Shown: positions 42,154-50,618, numbered from the stretch's first letter. The stretch: DNA of 64,000 bases from Burkholderia anthina (GCF_902498995.1 NZ_CABVLY010000017.1:124001-188000), one strand, 5' to 3'. Program-made: numbers and translations. Notes: a model not told the origin generated them from the sequence alone.

Positions 42154-42882
42154 TCAGAGGATCTTTCTGACGGCGTCGACCAATGCCTGATTGGTCGAGA
42201 CGCCGAGCTTCTTCATCGCACTGGCTTTCTGAGTGGTGATGGTCTTCCGGCTGCGATTCAGCCGCGTTGCGATGTCGGCGACCGTCATGCCTTCTTCATA
42301 GAGTCTGACGACCTCGAGTTCTCGCGCGGAAAGCGCTTCACGCGTCGGTGCGCGCAGCGGCTTTTCGAGCATGCTGAACAGGAACGAGCTCGCGATCTGC
42401 GTATCGATATGGGTCTTGCCTCGTACCACGCTGAAGATGATGCGCGGCAGTTCGTACAGATCGTTGCTCGTTTTGCTCAGGAATGCGGATACGCCGCGCT
42501 GAATGATGTGTCTCAGCAGGTATTGGTCGTCGAGCATGGTGAGCAGAACGATTCTGACGTCCGGATGCGTGCGCCTGATCCGCTCGATCATTCTGAGACC
42601 GTCGGGTTCCGGATCGTCGTCGAACGAGTAGTCGCATACCAGAACGTCGCATGCCTGCTGTTCAAGCTGCCGCATGATCTCCGAGACTGTATGAACTTCA
42701 CCGACGATTTGAAGCGCGGACGATTGTTCGAGTACGTAGCGGACGCCGCGTGTGACGACGGGATGGTCGTCGGCAATGATGATCCGGATTGGGGACCCGA
42801 CGTCGCCTGAGTGTCTGGCGGCGCCGCGCTCGCGTGTTTTCTCATCAGTTATACGAAATTCTTCAAAATCCCGGGATTCCAT
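42154..42882 (-). CDS. RcsB/BvgA-type response regulator (NarL family)
   Basis: A 242-aa regulator. The receiver (from about residue 30, IRIIIADDHPVVTRGVRYVL) has phospho-acceptor Asp in VLVCDYSFDDDPEPDG, whose spacing and acidic loop resemble RcsB. The C-terminal LuxR-type HTH is LSARELEVVRLYEEGMTVAD then LNRSRKTITTQKASAMKKLG. It is the cognate partner of the hybrid kinase 21 bases downstream. MESRDFEEF was taken as start; a 34-residue upstream extension is possible but lacks support. Confidence 0.92.
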   Translation of the reverse strand: MESRDFEEFRITDEKTRERGAARHSGDVGSPIRIIIADDHPVVTRGVRYVLEQSSALQIVGEVHTVSEIMRQLEQQACDVLVCDYSFDDDPEPDGLRMIERIRRTHPDVRIVLLTMLDDQYLLRHIIQRGVSAFLSKTSNDLYELPRIIFSVVRGKTHIDTQIASSFLFSMLEKPLRAPTREALSARELEVVRLYEEGMTVADIATRLNRSRKTITTQKASAMKKLGVSTNQALVDAVRKIL

Positions 42883-43419
42883 GGAAGGCTCTTGGCAATG
42901 GGTTGATGTTAACCGCGAAGATGCCGACATCCAGCGGATTAGGCTCGCATTGTTCGAGAGGCCGCAGTGCATATCAACGATCATTGAAGAAATCTGAAAA
43001 GAGGCATGTGGCGGCGTCCTTCGCGGGAAGGTGGAACCGGTTGCAATCGAACATTATTTGAGGATTCGGGCCGCTCGCAAATAGGCTGATGCCTCGTCGA
43101 TCGGTAGGCCGCGGCTTGTTTCCGGGTATTCGGCTCAACTCCGTTGAGGATTCTTTGTGATTGTTTGAGCGTCGGTGTGGAGCGCGCGAAGATTCGACGG
43201 CCATGACGGGTTTGCACGTCGTGCGGGCCGTTTCCGAGGACGGGATCGGCTTTGGGCCGGCGGCATTTGGGATTCGGCTGAATGAGGTGGCGCGGCGCAG
43301 ATCTTAAGATGACGAAACCGCCTTGCCCGGACCGGAACGGATGCAAAGTATTTTGGGAGGACCGACGGGCGGAGCGGGAAAAATGTCCGCAGTCGATCTT
43401 GATTCTAGAGGGAGGAGAA
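42883..43419. other. 537-bp intergenic region between the RcsB-like regulator and the H-NS-like gene
   Basis: Divergent flanking genes, so promoters for both are expected here. No open frame with domain evidence, no RNA gene and no repeat was recognised. Confidence 0.5.
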
Positions 43420-43713
43420 ATGACCGAACTGCAATCGCTTCTTCGCGAGCTTGAAGCCCTCGATGAGAAAATCGAGGCGATATGTCGTGCCGAGCGTGCC
43501 ATGGCGCTGGCCAACGTGCGCGAAATGATTACGAGGCAGGGGTTTACGCCGCGGGAAGTATTCGGCTTCGGCAGTACCTCGCGCACGAAGCTGTTCTCGG
43601 TGCGTCAGAAATATTTCAATCCGAGAACCGGCGAGACCTGGTGCGGACGCGGCCGCGCGCCGCAATGGATTCGCGACCAGCCCCGCGAGGCCTATTTACT
43701 GGAGCAGGATTGA
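43420..43713 (+). CDS. H-NS family nucleoid protein
   Basis: A 97-aa DNA-binding silencer. An N-terminal coiled-coil oligomerisation helix (LQSLLRELEALDEKIEAICR) is followed by a linker and the C-terminal DNA-binding motif YFNPRTGETWCGRGRAPQWI, very close to the beta-proteobacterial H-NS consensus (the core Gly-Arg-Gly-Arg is intact). A strong AGGGAGGAGAA element precedes the ATG. It is probably an accessory copy that could silence the AT-richer fimbrial and adhesin promoters in this window. Confidence 0.95.
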   Translation: MTELQSLLRELEALDEKIEAICRAERAMALANVREMITRQGFTPREVFGFGSTSRTKLFSVRQKYFNPRTGETWCGRGRAPQWIRDQPREAYLLEQD

Positions 43714-43875
43714 CTCGACCAGCGCGCGTCGCCGGCTCGGGCGCAACGACGCACTCGGTGCGCTCGGGGGCTGTGGCCCGGGTGCCGCGAGGATGGAGAA
43801 GGCGGTCGGGCGCGATGCCGCGTCCGGCCGCCGGACATATTCGAGCGCCCGAGAAATCGAGGCGAATGCCGAGCC

Positions 43876-44110
43876 TCATCGAACACGCTGCGTCGAAATG
43901 CGGGGAGCGGGCCTGATGCGTTGGCGTAAAGCGACTTCGCCGGTCAACGCGGTGTATTCGCGATCGAGCGGTGCCGCGTAGCGCGAGCAGGAACGTATCG
44001 AAGGCCCTGTAGCGAGCCGGCAGCCACGCTGCACGCGAATTGTTCGCAGCCTCGGTGATGACGGCTTCAATCGAAGTATCGGCGGCTACACCGAATATCG
44101 AACGTATCAT
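43876..44110 (-). pseudogene. Possible small third gene of the RiPP-like cassette, frameshifted
   Basis: ATG at 44110 overlaps the stop of the M29-like gene (ATGA). The first about 40 codons read naturally (MIRSIFGVAADTSIEAVITE ... LPARYRAFDTFLLA), then the frame becomes Arg-rich and noisy. One base shift restores a normal-looking continuation (RYAAPLDREYTALTGEVALR ... STQRVR) to a stop at 43876. The total is 235 bases, one more than a multiple of three. Either a real +1 frameshift mutation, a sequencing error, or a chance. The uninterrupted frame continues to 43616 antisense to the H-NS gene and is less credible. No family recognised. Confidence 0.35.
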
Positions 44111-45072
44111 TGGTCCTCGAAATGAAAACGGCCGTCGGCGAACACGATCGTATCGTCGAGTTCGATTGCGCCGGCGGAAAAAATCAGGTCGAGGTGGTGG
44201 CTACCCGGTTTTCCGCCGCCGAGCCCGAGATGCAGGCCGGGATGCCGCTCCTCGAAACCGGCATTGCGACCGTACAGGCGCTTGATCCCGAGATTCGTAC
44301 CGATGCCGAACTCCTCGATCCGGCGGTGATTCGCATGCCGGTCGAGGTAGGACGCGAAATCCCGCGCGAATCCCGCATCGTCGCTATCGAAGTCGACGAT
44401 CGTGCTGTGCTCGATATGCAGCGTCGCGAGCTGCTTCGTGACCTTGTACTTGATGGCGAAGGGCGCGGTGCCGAGAAAGGTGCCGCTGAATACGATCGAC
44501 CCGTGCAGGTCGTTCACATGCGTCGCGATTTCACCGGGTACGACATCGAGGTTGCCCATCCCGTCTACGCTCGTCCATTTCTGGAACGGCACGAGCGACC
44601 CCGTCAGGGGATTGCCGGCCTCGTCGATAAAGCGGATTCGCGAGGCGCGTCCTGCCGCGTCGATCAGCCGGCGATTGCGTGCGGCGATGTCGCCGAGCGG
44701 TTCGGCGAACGCCTCGTCGAGATGCCGACCATAATCCTTGAATAGCACCGACTTGTTCCAATGCGTGGTGATCGTGGGGCGGATCGCGGCGAGAAACGGC
44801 GGCCCGCCCGGAGACGGCGTCGGCAGGCACGACGAATCGTATAGCAGCACGAACAAATCGGCGTGTTCCAGTGCAGTGACGATGTCGGCCGGCGGCGTGT
44901 TGTCGAGGCAGAGAAAGCGTGCGTCGAGCGGCGCAGGAAGGGCGGAAAACGCCCGCAGCGCGATATCGCGATTGCGCAGGTCATAGCCGATCAGCAGTGT
45001 TTTCGCTTTGCCGCGTGCGAGCGAAGCGCGTAGCGCGGGATGAAAGCTGAGCGCGGTGTGCAGGTTCAGCAT
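44107..45072 (-). CDS. M29 aminopeptidase / NicX-like metalloenzyme, putative peptide-modifying enzyme
   Basis: A 321-aa cytosolic protein with the C-terminal pattern of M29-type leucyl aminopeptidases and the related dioxygenase NicX: a PGE segment (LDVVPGEIATH, about 177-185), Glu254 (RIEEFGIGTN), Glu274/275 and His281 (GFEERHPGLHLGLGGG), and His-X-Asp at 293-295 (GSHHLDLIFSAGAIELDD). These match the metal-ligand cluster of the family, but it is shorter than typical M29 (about 360-410). GGAG lies 9 bases before the ATG. The upstream gene is a 40-aa peptide, with a strong hairpin between them, so the enzyme may process or modify that peptide. Chemistry unknown. Confidence 0.8.
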   Translation of the reverse strand: MLNLHTALSFHPALRASLARGKAKTLLIGYDLRNRDIALRAFSALPAPLDARFLCLDNTPPADIVTALEHADLFVLLYDSSCLPTPSPGGPPFLAAIRPTITTHWNKSVLFKDYGRHLDEAFAEPLGDIAARNRRLIDAAGRASRIRFIDEAGNPLTGSLVPFQKWTSVDGMGNLDVVPGEIATHVNDLHGSIVFSGTFLGTAPFAIKYKVTKQLATLHIEHSTIVDFDSDDAGFARDFASYLDRHANHRRIEEFGIGTNLGIKRLYGRNAGFEERHPGLHLGLGGGKPGSHHLDLIFSAGAIELDDTIVFADGRFHFEDQ

Positions 45073-45090
45073 AGGGACTCCGGAAGAGGC

Positions 45091-45110
45091 GGAAGGGCCG
45101 TGGCCCTTCC
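45091..45110 (-). other. Strong hairpin between precursor peptide and M29-like gene
   Basis: GGAAGGGC (45091-45098) pairs perfectly with GCCCTTCC (45103-45110) around loop CGTG, 19 bases after the peptide stop and 18 bases before the enzyme start. Leaky hairpins at this position are characteristic of RiPP operons, where they give more precursor than enzyme. Confidence 0.75.
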
Positions 45111-45129
45111 ACGACGAAGAGCGGCCTGA

Positions 45130-45252
45130 TCAGACTGCCCAGAGCGCGGTGCCGAACGGCACCACGGCATCCTCGACCATCATGTCGATGGCCTCGGGGT
45201 GCGTGTCTTCCTGCATCCAGTCGAGCAAATCGATCTGCTGGTTTTCCTGCAT
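45130..45252 (-). CDS. 40-aa candidate RiPP precursor peptide
   Basis: A short gene with a strong Shine-Dalgarno (GGGAGAG, ending 7 bases before the ATG). The product starts MQENQQIDLLDWMQEDTHPE and ends IDMMVEDAVVPFGTALWAV. The first about 28 residues are strongly acidic and helix-prone, like a leader. The last about 11 residues (VVPFGTALWAV) are hydrophobic with no charge, like a core. No signal peptide or membrane helix. It is followed by a hairpin and the M29-like gene. No match to a named RiPP class is recognised. Confidence 0.7.
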   Translation of the reverse strand: MQENQQIDLLDWMQEDTHPEAIDMMVEDAVVPFGTALWAV

Positions 45253-45806
45253 GTCAACTCTCCCATGATGAACACCATTTCACGCGAATATGCGGAAACC
45301 ATTTCCGCACCTATTGCCCATGATCTTTCCGGCAGATGAGCAATCACCGTCGATACTAATGAGCAGATTGATCGCGTGCAATGCATTGAAAAAGGCGCAT
45401 GCAAATATCGCTGAACGCGGGCGAGCCATATAAATGGCGCCGGGCGCCGATCACGGATGTGTCGACGCGGATGGCAGGGGCACGCGAAATAAGTATCGGC
45501 CTGCTTTGCGTTGGGGCATTGGCTGTATGGGGATTTGCCGAAACATGGACGCCGACTGTTCCCGTTGTCGACATTGACGAAGACGTCGGCGATGTCGGGT
45601 CTTCGATCCGCTTTCTTTGCGATTCATCGACAGGACATGACGGCCACGCGTTCCGGATGGGGCGCCGATTGTTCTTCAATTTGGGTGATCGCCCATTAAC
45701 GGAGAGAGGGGCGGGTGACAGAATGTGCCCACCTTTGCGAGCCGGGATGCATGAGGTTTCGCGAAGGGCTGTGTACGTGAATCATGTGAAAAGAGGAGTT
45801 AAATTG
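45253..45806. other. 554-bp divergent promoter region (RiPP-like cassette and fimbrial operon 2)
   Basis: It lies between two divergent units and contains the palindrome at 45291-45309. A plus-strand frame upstream of the pilin start (from 45399) has no plausible protein features. AT-richer stretches near 45360-45440 may carry promoter elements, but none could be assigned with confidence. Confidence 0.5.
45291..45309. promoter_or_regulatory. Palindromic operator candidate upstream of the RiPP-like cassette
   Basis: TGCGGAAA (45291-45298) and TTTCCGCA (45302-45309) are perfect inverted arms with a 3-base centre (CCA), located 38 bases upstream of the precursor ATG on its strand. Size and symmetry fit a dimeric repressor or LuxR/LysR-type site overlapping the promoter. 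Confidence 0.5.
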
Positions 45807-46334
45807 ATGAAGGCGCAAGTCATGGGGTTGATGTTCATGGTGGCGGGAATCTCCGTTGCACCGGCGGCTTTTGCAGAGGGTACGGGTAAGGTTACGTTCA
45901 ACGGTAAGCTTATTCAGGAGACCTGCAAGATCAACGCGGGCGACGAAGACAAGGTCGTCACGTTGCCGCAGATCTCCACGCAGTCTCTGACTGCGGCAGG
46001 TCAGACGGCCGGCTCCACGATGTTCGATATTTCCGTTTCGGAATGTCCGGCTGGTCTGAACCTGGTGGCGGCTCACTTCGAAACCGCCCATATGGACCCG
46101 GATACGCGTAATGCGACGAACCAAGCGCCGACGGCAACTGCGGCGGGTCTGGTGCAAGTGCAGCTGCTGGATCGGGATGGCACGACGCCGATTCTGCTCG
46201 GTAGCTCGGGTGCGCCCGTCGCGATCTCGGGTGGTGCCGCGAAGATGAGCTACGGCGGTCAGTACTTTGCGACCGGCCAGACCACGCCCGGCGATGTGAT
46301 GGCTGTCGTTAACTATACGTTGGCCTATCAGTAA
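45807..46334 (+). CDS. Major fimbrial subunit (pilin), operon 2
   Basis: A 175-aa pilin. The signal peptide (MGLMFMVAGISVAPAAFA) precedes donor strand GKVTFNGKLIQETCKINAG with the first Cys. The second Cys is in VSECPAGLNL and the protein ends AVVNYTLAYQ with the penultimate tyrosine. Start chosen for AAGAGGAG 10 bases upstream. First gene of a four-gene chaperone-usher operon, different in sequence from operon 1. Confidence 0.93.
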   Translation: MKAQVMGLMFMVAGISVAPAAFAEGTGKVTFNGKLIQETCKINAGDEDKVVTLPQISTQSLTAAGQTAGSTMFDISVSECPAGLNLVAAHFETAHMDPDTRNATNQAPTATAAGLVQVQLLDRDGTTPILLGSSGAPVAISGGAAKMSYGGQYFATGQTTPGDVMAVVNYTLAYQ

Positions 46335-46383
46335 CGTTCGGCGTTAGGGGTGATCGGGCTGTTCTTTTCGTCATGAGGGGATG

Positions 46384-46402
46384 GCCCGACTCCGCGTCGG
46401 GC
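46384..46402 (+). other. GC-rich hairpin between pilin and chaperone genes, operon 2
   Basis: GCCCGAC (46384-46390) pairs with GTCGGGC (46396-46402), loop TCCGC, about 50 bases after the pilin stop. It is placed as in operon 1. It also argues against starting the chaperone at the ATG at 46381, which would lie inside the stem. Confidence 0.55.
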
Positions 46403-46410
46403 GGCCGGCT

Positions 46411-47199
46411 ATGAAATCGATTCGTGTGCATTCAATGAAGTCTTATATTTTCGCCATTGCTACGGCGGTCTGCTGTGTGGTCGGGGCGGCGCAGGCGGCT
46501 GTCACGATTACCGGCACGCGCGTCATTTATCCCGCTCAGAGTCGGGAGGTCAGCGTTCGCATCAATAATTCCGCGGATCAGCCGGCCCTGGTTCAGGCAT
46601 GGTTGGACGAAGGCGATGTTTCCGCCGCGCCGAACAAGATCAAGGTGCCGTTCGCGCTGTTGCCGTCGGTGTTTCGCGTCGAGCCTCGCAGGGGGCAGGC
46701 GATGCGCATCATGTTTACCGGTGGCGACATGCCGATGGACCGGGAGTCGGTCTACTGGTTGAACGTGCTTGAAATTCCTCCCAAGCCGAAAGTCGTGGAT
46801 GGTCGCAACATGATTCAGTTCGCGTTTCGTACGCGGATCAAGATGTTCTACCGGCCGGCCTCGCTTCAGTCGGACCCGACTGCGGCGCGCGATCGGCTCA
46901 AGTGGCACGTTACGTCGAATGATGGAGGCGAGCGTGTTTTGCGGCTTGAAAACCCGTCGCCCTATTACGTCTCGTTCGGCAAGGTCGAACTGAATGACGG
47001 CGGCGGAAAAGTCGTCGCACTGAAGCCCGATATGGCGCCTCCGTTCGGCTACGTCGATTTCGTTCCTCAGGCGGGCAGGCTCGATGTCGAATCGGCGGCG
47101 AGCGTTTCTTATACGGTCCTGAACGATTTTGGCGCTGAAGTGAGCGACTCGGCACAGATGGGGCGTGCCGGGACAGTGGATGAGAAGGGTAACCAATAG
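46411..47199 (+). CDS. Periplasmic fimbrial chaperone (PapD/FimC family), operon 2
   Basis: A 262-aa PapD-like chaperone. Signal peptide MKSYIFAIATAVCCVVGAAQA (from the second Met), then VTITGTRVIYPAQSREVSVR, MPMDRESVYWLNVLEIPPK and AFRTRIKMFYRPASLQ, all typical of the family. ATG 46411 or 46435 are both possible; the in-frame ATG at 46381 lies in the hairpin. It folds the subunits encoded on either side and delivers them to the adjacent usher, whose start overlaps its end by 20 bases. Confidence 0.93.
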   Translation: MKSIRVHSMKSYIFAIATAVCCVVGAAQAAVTITGTRVIYPAQSREVSVRINNSADQPALVQAWLDEGDVSAAPNKIKVPFALLPSVFRVEPRRGQAMRIMFTGGDMPMDRESVYWLNVLEIPPKPKVVDGRNMIQFAFRTRIKMFYRPASLQSDPTAARDRLKWHVTSNDGGERVLRLENPSPYYVSFGKVELNDGGGKVVALKPDMAPPFGYVDFVPQAGRLDVESAASVSYTVLNDFGAEVSDSAQMGRAGTVDEKGNQ

Positions 47200-50002
47200 G
47201 TTTGGCGGCAGCATGTGCGGTGTGCAAGGTAGTGGTGAGGATGGTCGGTCGGAACGGGGGCGCGTGCCTTTCCGGGCGCACTCGATGGCCCGGGCGGTGA
47301 TCGTCGCGATGGGGTGCTGGGCATTCCAGGCCGGTGCGGACGAGATTGCCGAGTTCCCCGAGTCGACGTCGGTGAAGGGGCGCATGCCTGGCGAGACGCA
47401 GTCGGAGGCGGCGAGCGGAAGCGGCGGGGAGGGTGGCGAGACCCCGAAGGCGATGATCTTCAATCCCGCGTTTTTTACGGGCGATGTCGCCGATCTTTCC
47501 CGTTTTACGCATGGCAATCCCGTTGGTCCGGGGCAATATCCACTTGACGTATTCGTCAACGGCAAGGGGCGTGGGTACTTCGACGTTCTGTTTCAGGCGG
47601 TGCCGGATTCGGAGAGTGCGGCACCGTGCTTCACGCTGTCGGATCTCGATCGGCTGGGCGTGGATGTCGGCCGCGTGACCCGGCGATTCGAAGGTGCCGG
47701 CGACGATGTCGCAATCGCGCAGTCGTCACGCTGCATTCCGCTTTCCGAATCCGTGCCGGGTTCGATCGCGATGTTCAACACGGCCGATCTGAAGCTGGAC
47801 CTGTCGGTGCCTCAGATCGAGTTGCGCCGGGAAGCCACGGGATACGTCGACCCCGCGCGCTGGGACGGCGGAGTCGACGCAGGCTTCGTGCAATATAGCC
47901 TCGCCAGTTATGCGAGCCGCCAGAACAACGGCGGCGGGGATCTGGGCAGCGTATTTCTGGGTCTGCAGGCTGGCGTCAACGTCATGGGCTGGAGGCTTCG
48001 GCAATGGTCGACGGCGGACTGGTACAACCGGTCGGCAGGCATGCGCTGGCAGAGCGTCGCCCTCTTCGCGCAACACGATGTGACCGCGCTCAAAAGTCAG
48101 CTGACGATCGGTGACAGTTCAACGACCGGCGATGTCTTCGACTCGTTCAATGTGCGCGGCATTCAGCTGTCCAGCGACGATCGCATGTTGCCGGATTCGA
48201 TGCGTGCGTACGCCCCCATTGTGCGCGGGGTGGCCGATACGAACGCACTCGTCACGGTTCGGCAGAACAATGTCGTGATGACCGAGACCAGCGTGCCGCC
48301 CGGTCCGTTCGAGCTGAGCGATCTTCCGGCGACCGGCTATGGCGGGGATCTCGAGGTGACGGTCACGGAGTCGGACGGTCGCAAGAAAACCTTTCTGGTG
48401 CCGTTCGCATCGGTGCCGCAACTGCTGAGGCCGAGCGTATCGCGCTTCAGTCTGGTCGCCGGTGCCTATCGCGACATAACGACGAACATCCATCCGTGGG
48501 TCGTTCAGGCCGTCTATCAGCGCGGCTTCACGAACTTGCTGACGGGTTACGCAGGTGGACAGTTTTCCGCAGGCTACTGGGCTGGTCTGGTCGGCGTTGC
48601 TTTCAATACGTCGCTGGGGGCCGTCGCGCTCGACGTGACGACGGCCGGCACGCAGGCGCCGACTCAATCGGGCGGGCACCCTGGTTACAGCATGCGGATA
48701 AGCTACAGCAAGCTCGTTCCGGGCGTAAGGACGAACATTTCCGTCGCGGCATACCGTTATTCGACCGACCGGTTCTACAGTCTGCGCGATGCGATCTATG
48801 CGCGACACGGCGCAGTGGGCATCGAGGGACGTTACGATTACCGGATGCGAAGCCGGCTGCAGTTGAACGTCAATCAGCCGGTAGGAAAGGCAAGCTCGTT
48901 TTATGTATCGGGCAGTTCGCAAAACTATTGGAGCGGAGAGCGCGGCTATGACCTCCAGTATCAGATCGGCTTCAACAGTATGGTCCGGCGTGTGTCCTAT
49001 TCGTTGTACGCAGCGCGTGCACGCATCCAGGACGGCCGTACCGATACGCAGATCGGCGCGAATTTCTCGATCCCTCTCGGCTGGGGGAGCAGCGTTGCGA
49101 ACACGCATCGTGCGTTCGACTATCTGACGACCAATCTGTCGCGCGGTTCCGAGGGCGACAGCGTGATGCAGATTTCGGCGTCGGGCAATACGACCGGTAC
49201 GACGCCGGTCAACTACGGCATCAATGCATCGCGCGTCGCGTCGGGCGATAGCCGGACGGCTTCCACGGGCGGCTATCTGATTTATCGCGCACCTTTCGGC
49301 ACCTACAACGTCAACGCGTCGATCGGGAACCGGACACGCCAGGCGGCGTTCAATGCCGATGGCGCGATGGTCATGCATGGCGGCGGCGTGACGCTGAGCC
49401 CGCCGCTCGGCCAGGCCTTCGCGCTCGTCGAGGCGAAGGGCGCGAAGGGCGGACGGGTCATCAACGGCCAGGGCGCGCGGATCGATCGTAATGGTTACGC
49501 GGTGCTGCCGTCATTGACGCCTTACCGGATCAACACGATCGCGCTCGATCCGAGCGACGTGCCGCTGGAGGTCGAACTGGGCAATACCAGCGAGGAAGTC
49601 GTGCCGCGGGCCGGCTCGCTCGTGAGGGTGCGGATCGCGACCGTTCAGGGTACGCCCGTGTTCGCCGATATAGCGGACCGGACGGGCAATGCGTTGCCGA
49701 TGGGGACGGAGTTGTTCGACGAATCAGGGAAGTCTGTCGGTGTTGTCGGGCAGGGAGGCGTTGCCTATTTGCGCGGTCTCGAGAAGCAAGGGAAGCTGCA
49801 GGCCCGCTGGGGGGACGGCGAAAATGAACAGTGCTTGCTGACCTATGCCATGCCTGATGACGAGGAGGCGAGCCGGCGCGAGACTTCCGGCGTCGTTGCC
49901 CGGATTCCGATGGAGTGCGATCCAGTGTCGGCTACGCCTCGATCGGTCGAGCATGCGACGAATCATGCGTCGGGAGCGGATGTTGCCGATGCATCGAATT
50001 GA
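47180..50002 (+). CDS. Outer-membrane fimbrial usher (FimD/PapC family), operon 2
   Basis: A 940-aa usher with an N-terminal periplasmic domain (FTHGNPVGPGQYPLDVFVNG), beta-barrel (ALKSQLTIGDSSTTGDVFDS, QLSSDDRMLPDSMRAYAPIV, TSVPPGPFELSDLPATGYGG) and C-terminal domains ending in CLLTYAMPD. The N-terminus is ambiguous: ATG 47180 overlaps the chaperone, and a Met at 47285 begins a signal-like sequence (MARAVIVAMGCWAFQAGA). The last about 40 residues after the usual end are extra. It is about 100 residues longer than the usher of operon 1. Confidence 0.94.
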   Translation: MRRVTNRFGGSMCGVQGSGEDGRSERGRVPFRAHSMARAVIVAMGCWAFQAGADEIAEFPESTSVKGRMPGETQSEAASGSGGEGGETPKAMIFNPAFFTGDVADLSRFTHGNPVGPGQYPLDVFVNGKGRGYFDVLFQAVPDSESAAPCFTLSDLDRLGVDVGRVTRRFEGAGDDVAIAQSSRCIPLSESVPGSIAMFNTADLKLDLSVPQIELRREATGYVDPARWDGGVDAGFVQYSLASYASRQNNGGGDLGSVFLGLQAGVNVMGWRLRQWSTADWYNRSAGMRWQSVALFAQHDVTALKSQLTIGDSSTTGDVFDSFNVRGIQLSSDDRMLPDSMRAYAPIVRGVADTNALVTVRQNNVVMTETSVPPGPFELSDLPATGYGGDLEVTVTESDGRKKTFLVPFASVPQLLRPSVSRFSLVAGAYRDITTNIHPWVVQAVYQRGFTNLLTGYAGGQFSAGYWAGLVGVAFNTSLGAVALDVTTAGTQAPTQSGGHPGYSMRISYSKLVPGVRTNISVAAYRYSTDRFYSLRDAIYARHGAVGIEGRYDYRMRSRLQLNVNQPVGKASSFYVSGSSQNYWSGERGYDLQYQIGFNSMVRRVSYSLYAARARIQDGRTDTQIGANFSIPLGWGSSVANTHRAFDYLTTNLSRGSEGDSVMQISASGNTTGTTPVNYGINASRVASGDSRTASTGGYLIYRAPFGTYNVNASIGNRTRQAAFNADGAMVMHGGGVTLSPPLGQAFALVEAKGAKGGRVINGQGARIDRNGYAVLPSLTPYRINTIALDPSDVPLEVELGNTSEEVVPRAGSLVRVRIATVQGTPVFADIADRTGNALPMGTELFDESGKSVGVVGQGGVAYLRGLEKQGKLQARWGDGENEQCLLTYAMPDDEEASRRETSGVVARIPMECDPVSATPRSVEHATNHASGADVADASN

Positions 50003-50057
50003 CGAAAGCAGTCCCGGGAATGGAACCGGAAACGGTATCGGCAGCGGAGGTCGGGGA

Positions 50058-50618
50058 ATGAAAAACACGGGAAAGGGCGGACGGATGTCTCGCGCGCGGC
50101 TCGGACTAATTGCCGGTGCGCTGCTCATGCCGTGCGTCGTCGACGCGCAGTCGTCGCCTTCGGTGAGACTCGATTTCACAGGGAACTATGTTGCATCGAC
50201 GTGCGAGATCGTCGGCTCTCCGGACATGACCGTGACGTTGCCGACGGTGTCGACGCAATCTCTGTCGACATCGGGCGCTACGGCGGGCGACACGGTTTTC
50301 ACCCTCACGGTGCGATGCGAGGGCGGGATACCGAATGCGCGTATCTACTTCGAAAGCGGCACGTCAACCGATCCGGCAAGCGGCCATCTGAATCCGCAAC
50401 CTGTGCCCGGAGAAACATCGGCGACCCATGTGCAGGTGAAGCTGGCGAATGCCGACGGCACGCCGATCAAGGTCGGCGATCGCAACACGATGCAGATCGT
50501 TCCCATTACGTCGATGAATCCGACGCCGGTCAACTTCATCGCGAGCTATTACGCGACGGGAAAGACCACAGCCGGCGTGGTGAGCACCTTCGTGACCTAC
50601 GTGATCGAGATGCCCTGA
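50058..50618 (+). CDS. Minor fimbrial subunit, operon 2
   Basis: A 186-aa pilin-domain protein. Signal peptide SRARLGLIAGALLMPCVVDA, donor strand VRLDFTGNYVASTCEIVG, second Cys in TVRCEGGIPNA, end VVSTFVTYVIEMP. The GGAGGTCGGGG element before 50058 decided this start over an ATG at 49980. It has the length of a single pilin domain, so operon 2 appears to lack a two-domain tip adhesin; this protein may be the tip or an adaptor. Confidence 0.88.
   Translation: MKNTGKGGRMSRARLGLIAGALLMPCVVDAQSSPSVRLDFTGNYVASTCEIVGSPDMTVTLPTVSTQSLSTSGATAGDTVFTLTVRCEGGIPNARIYFESGTSTDPASGHLNPQPVPGETSATHVQVKLANADGTPIKVGDRNTMQIVPITSMNPTPVNFIASYYATGKTTAGVVSTFVTYVIEMP

Noticed and set aside
43616..44110. Full 164-codon minus-strand frame after the M29-like gene
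   Set aside because: Only the first about 40 codons look like protein; the rest is Arg-rich and runs antisense into the H-NS gene, so a shorter frameshifted gene was considered instead.
45399..45806. N-terminal extension of the operon 2 pilin
   Set aside because: The shorter reading has a proper signal peptide and ribosome binding site; the extension has none of the expected features.
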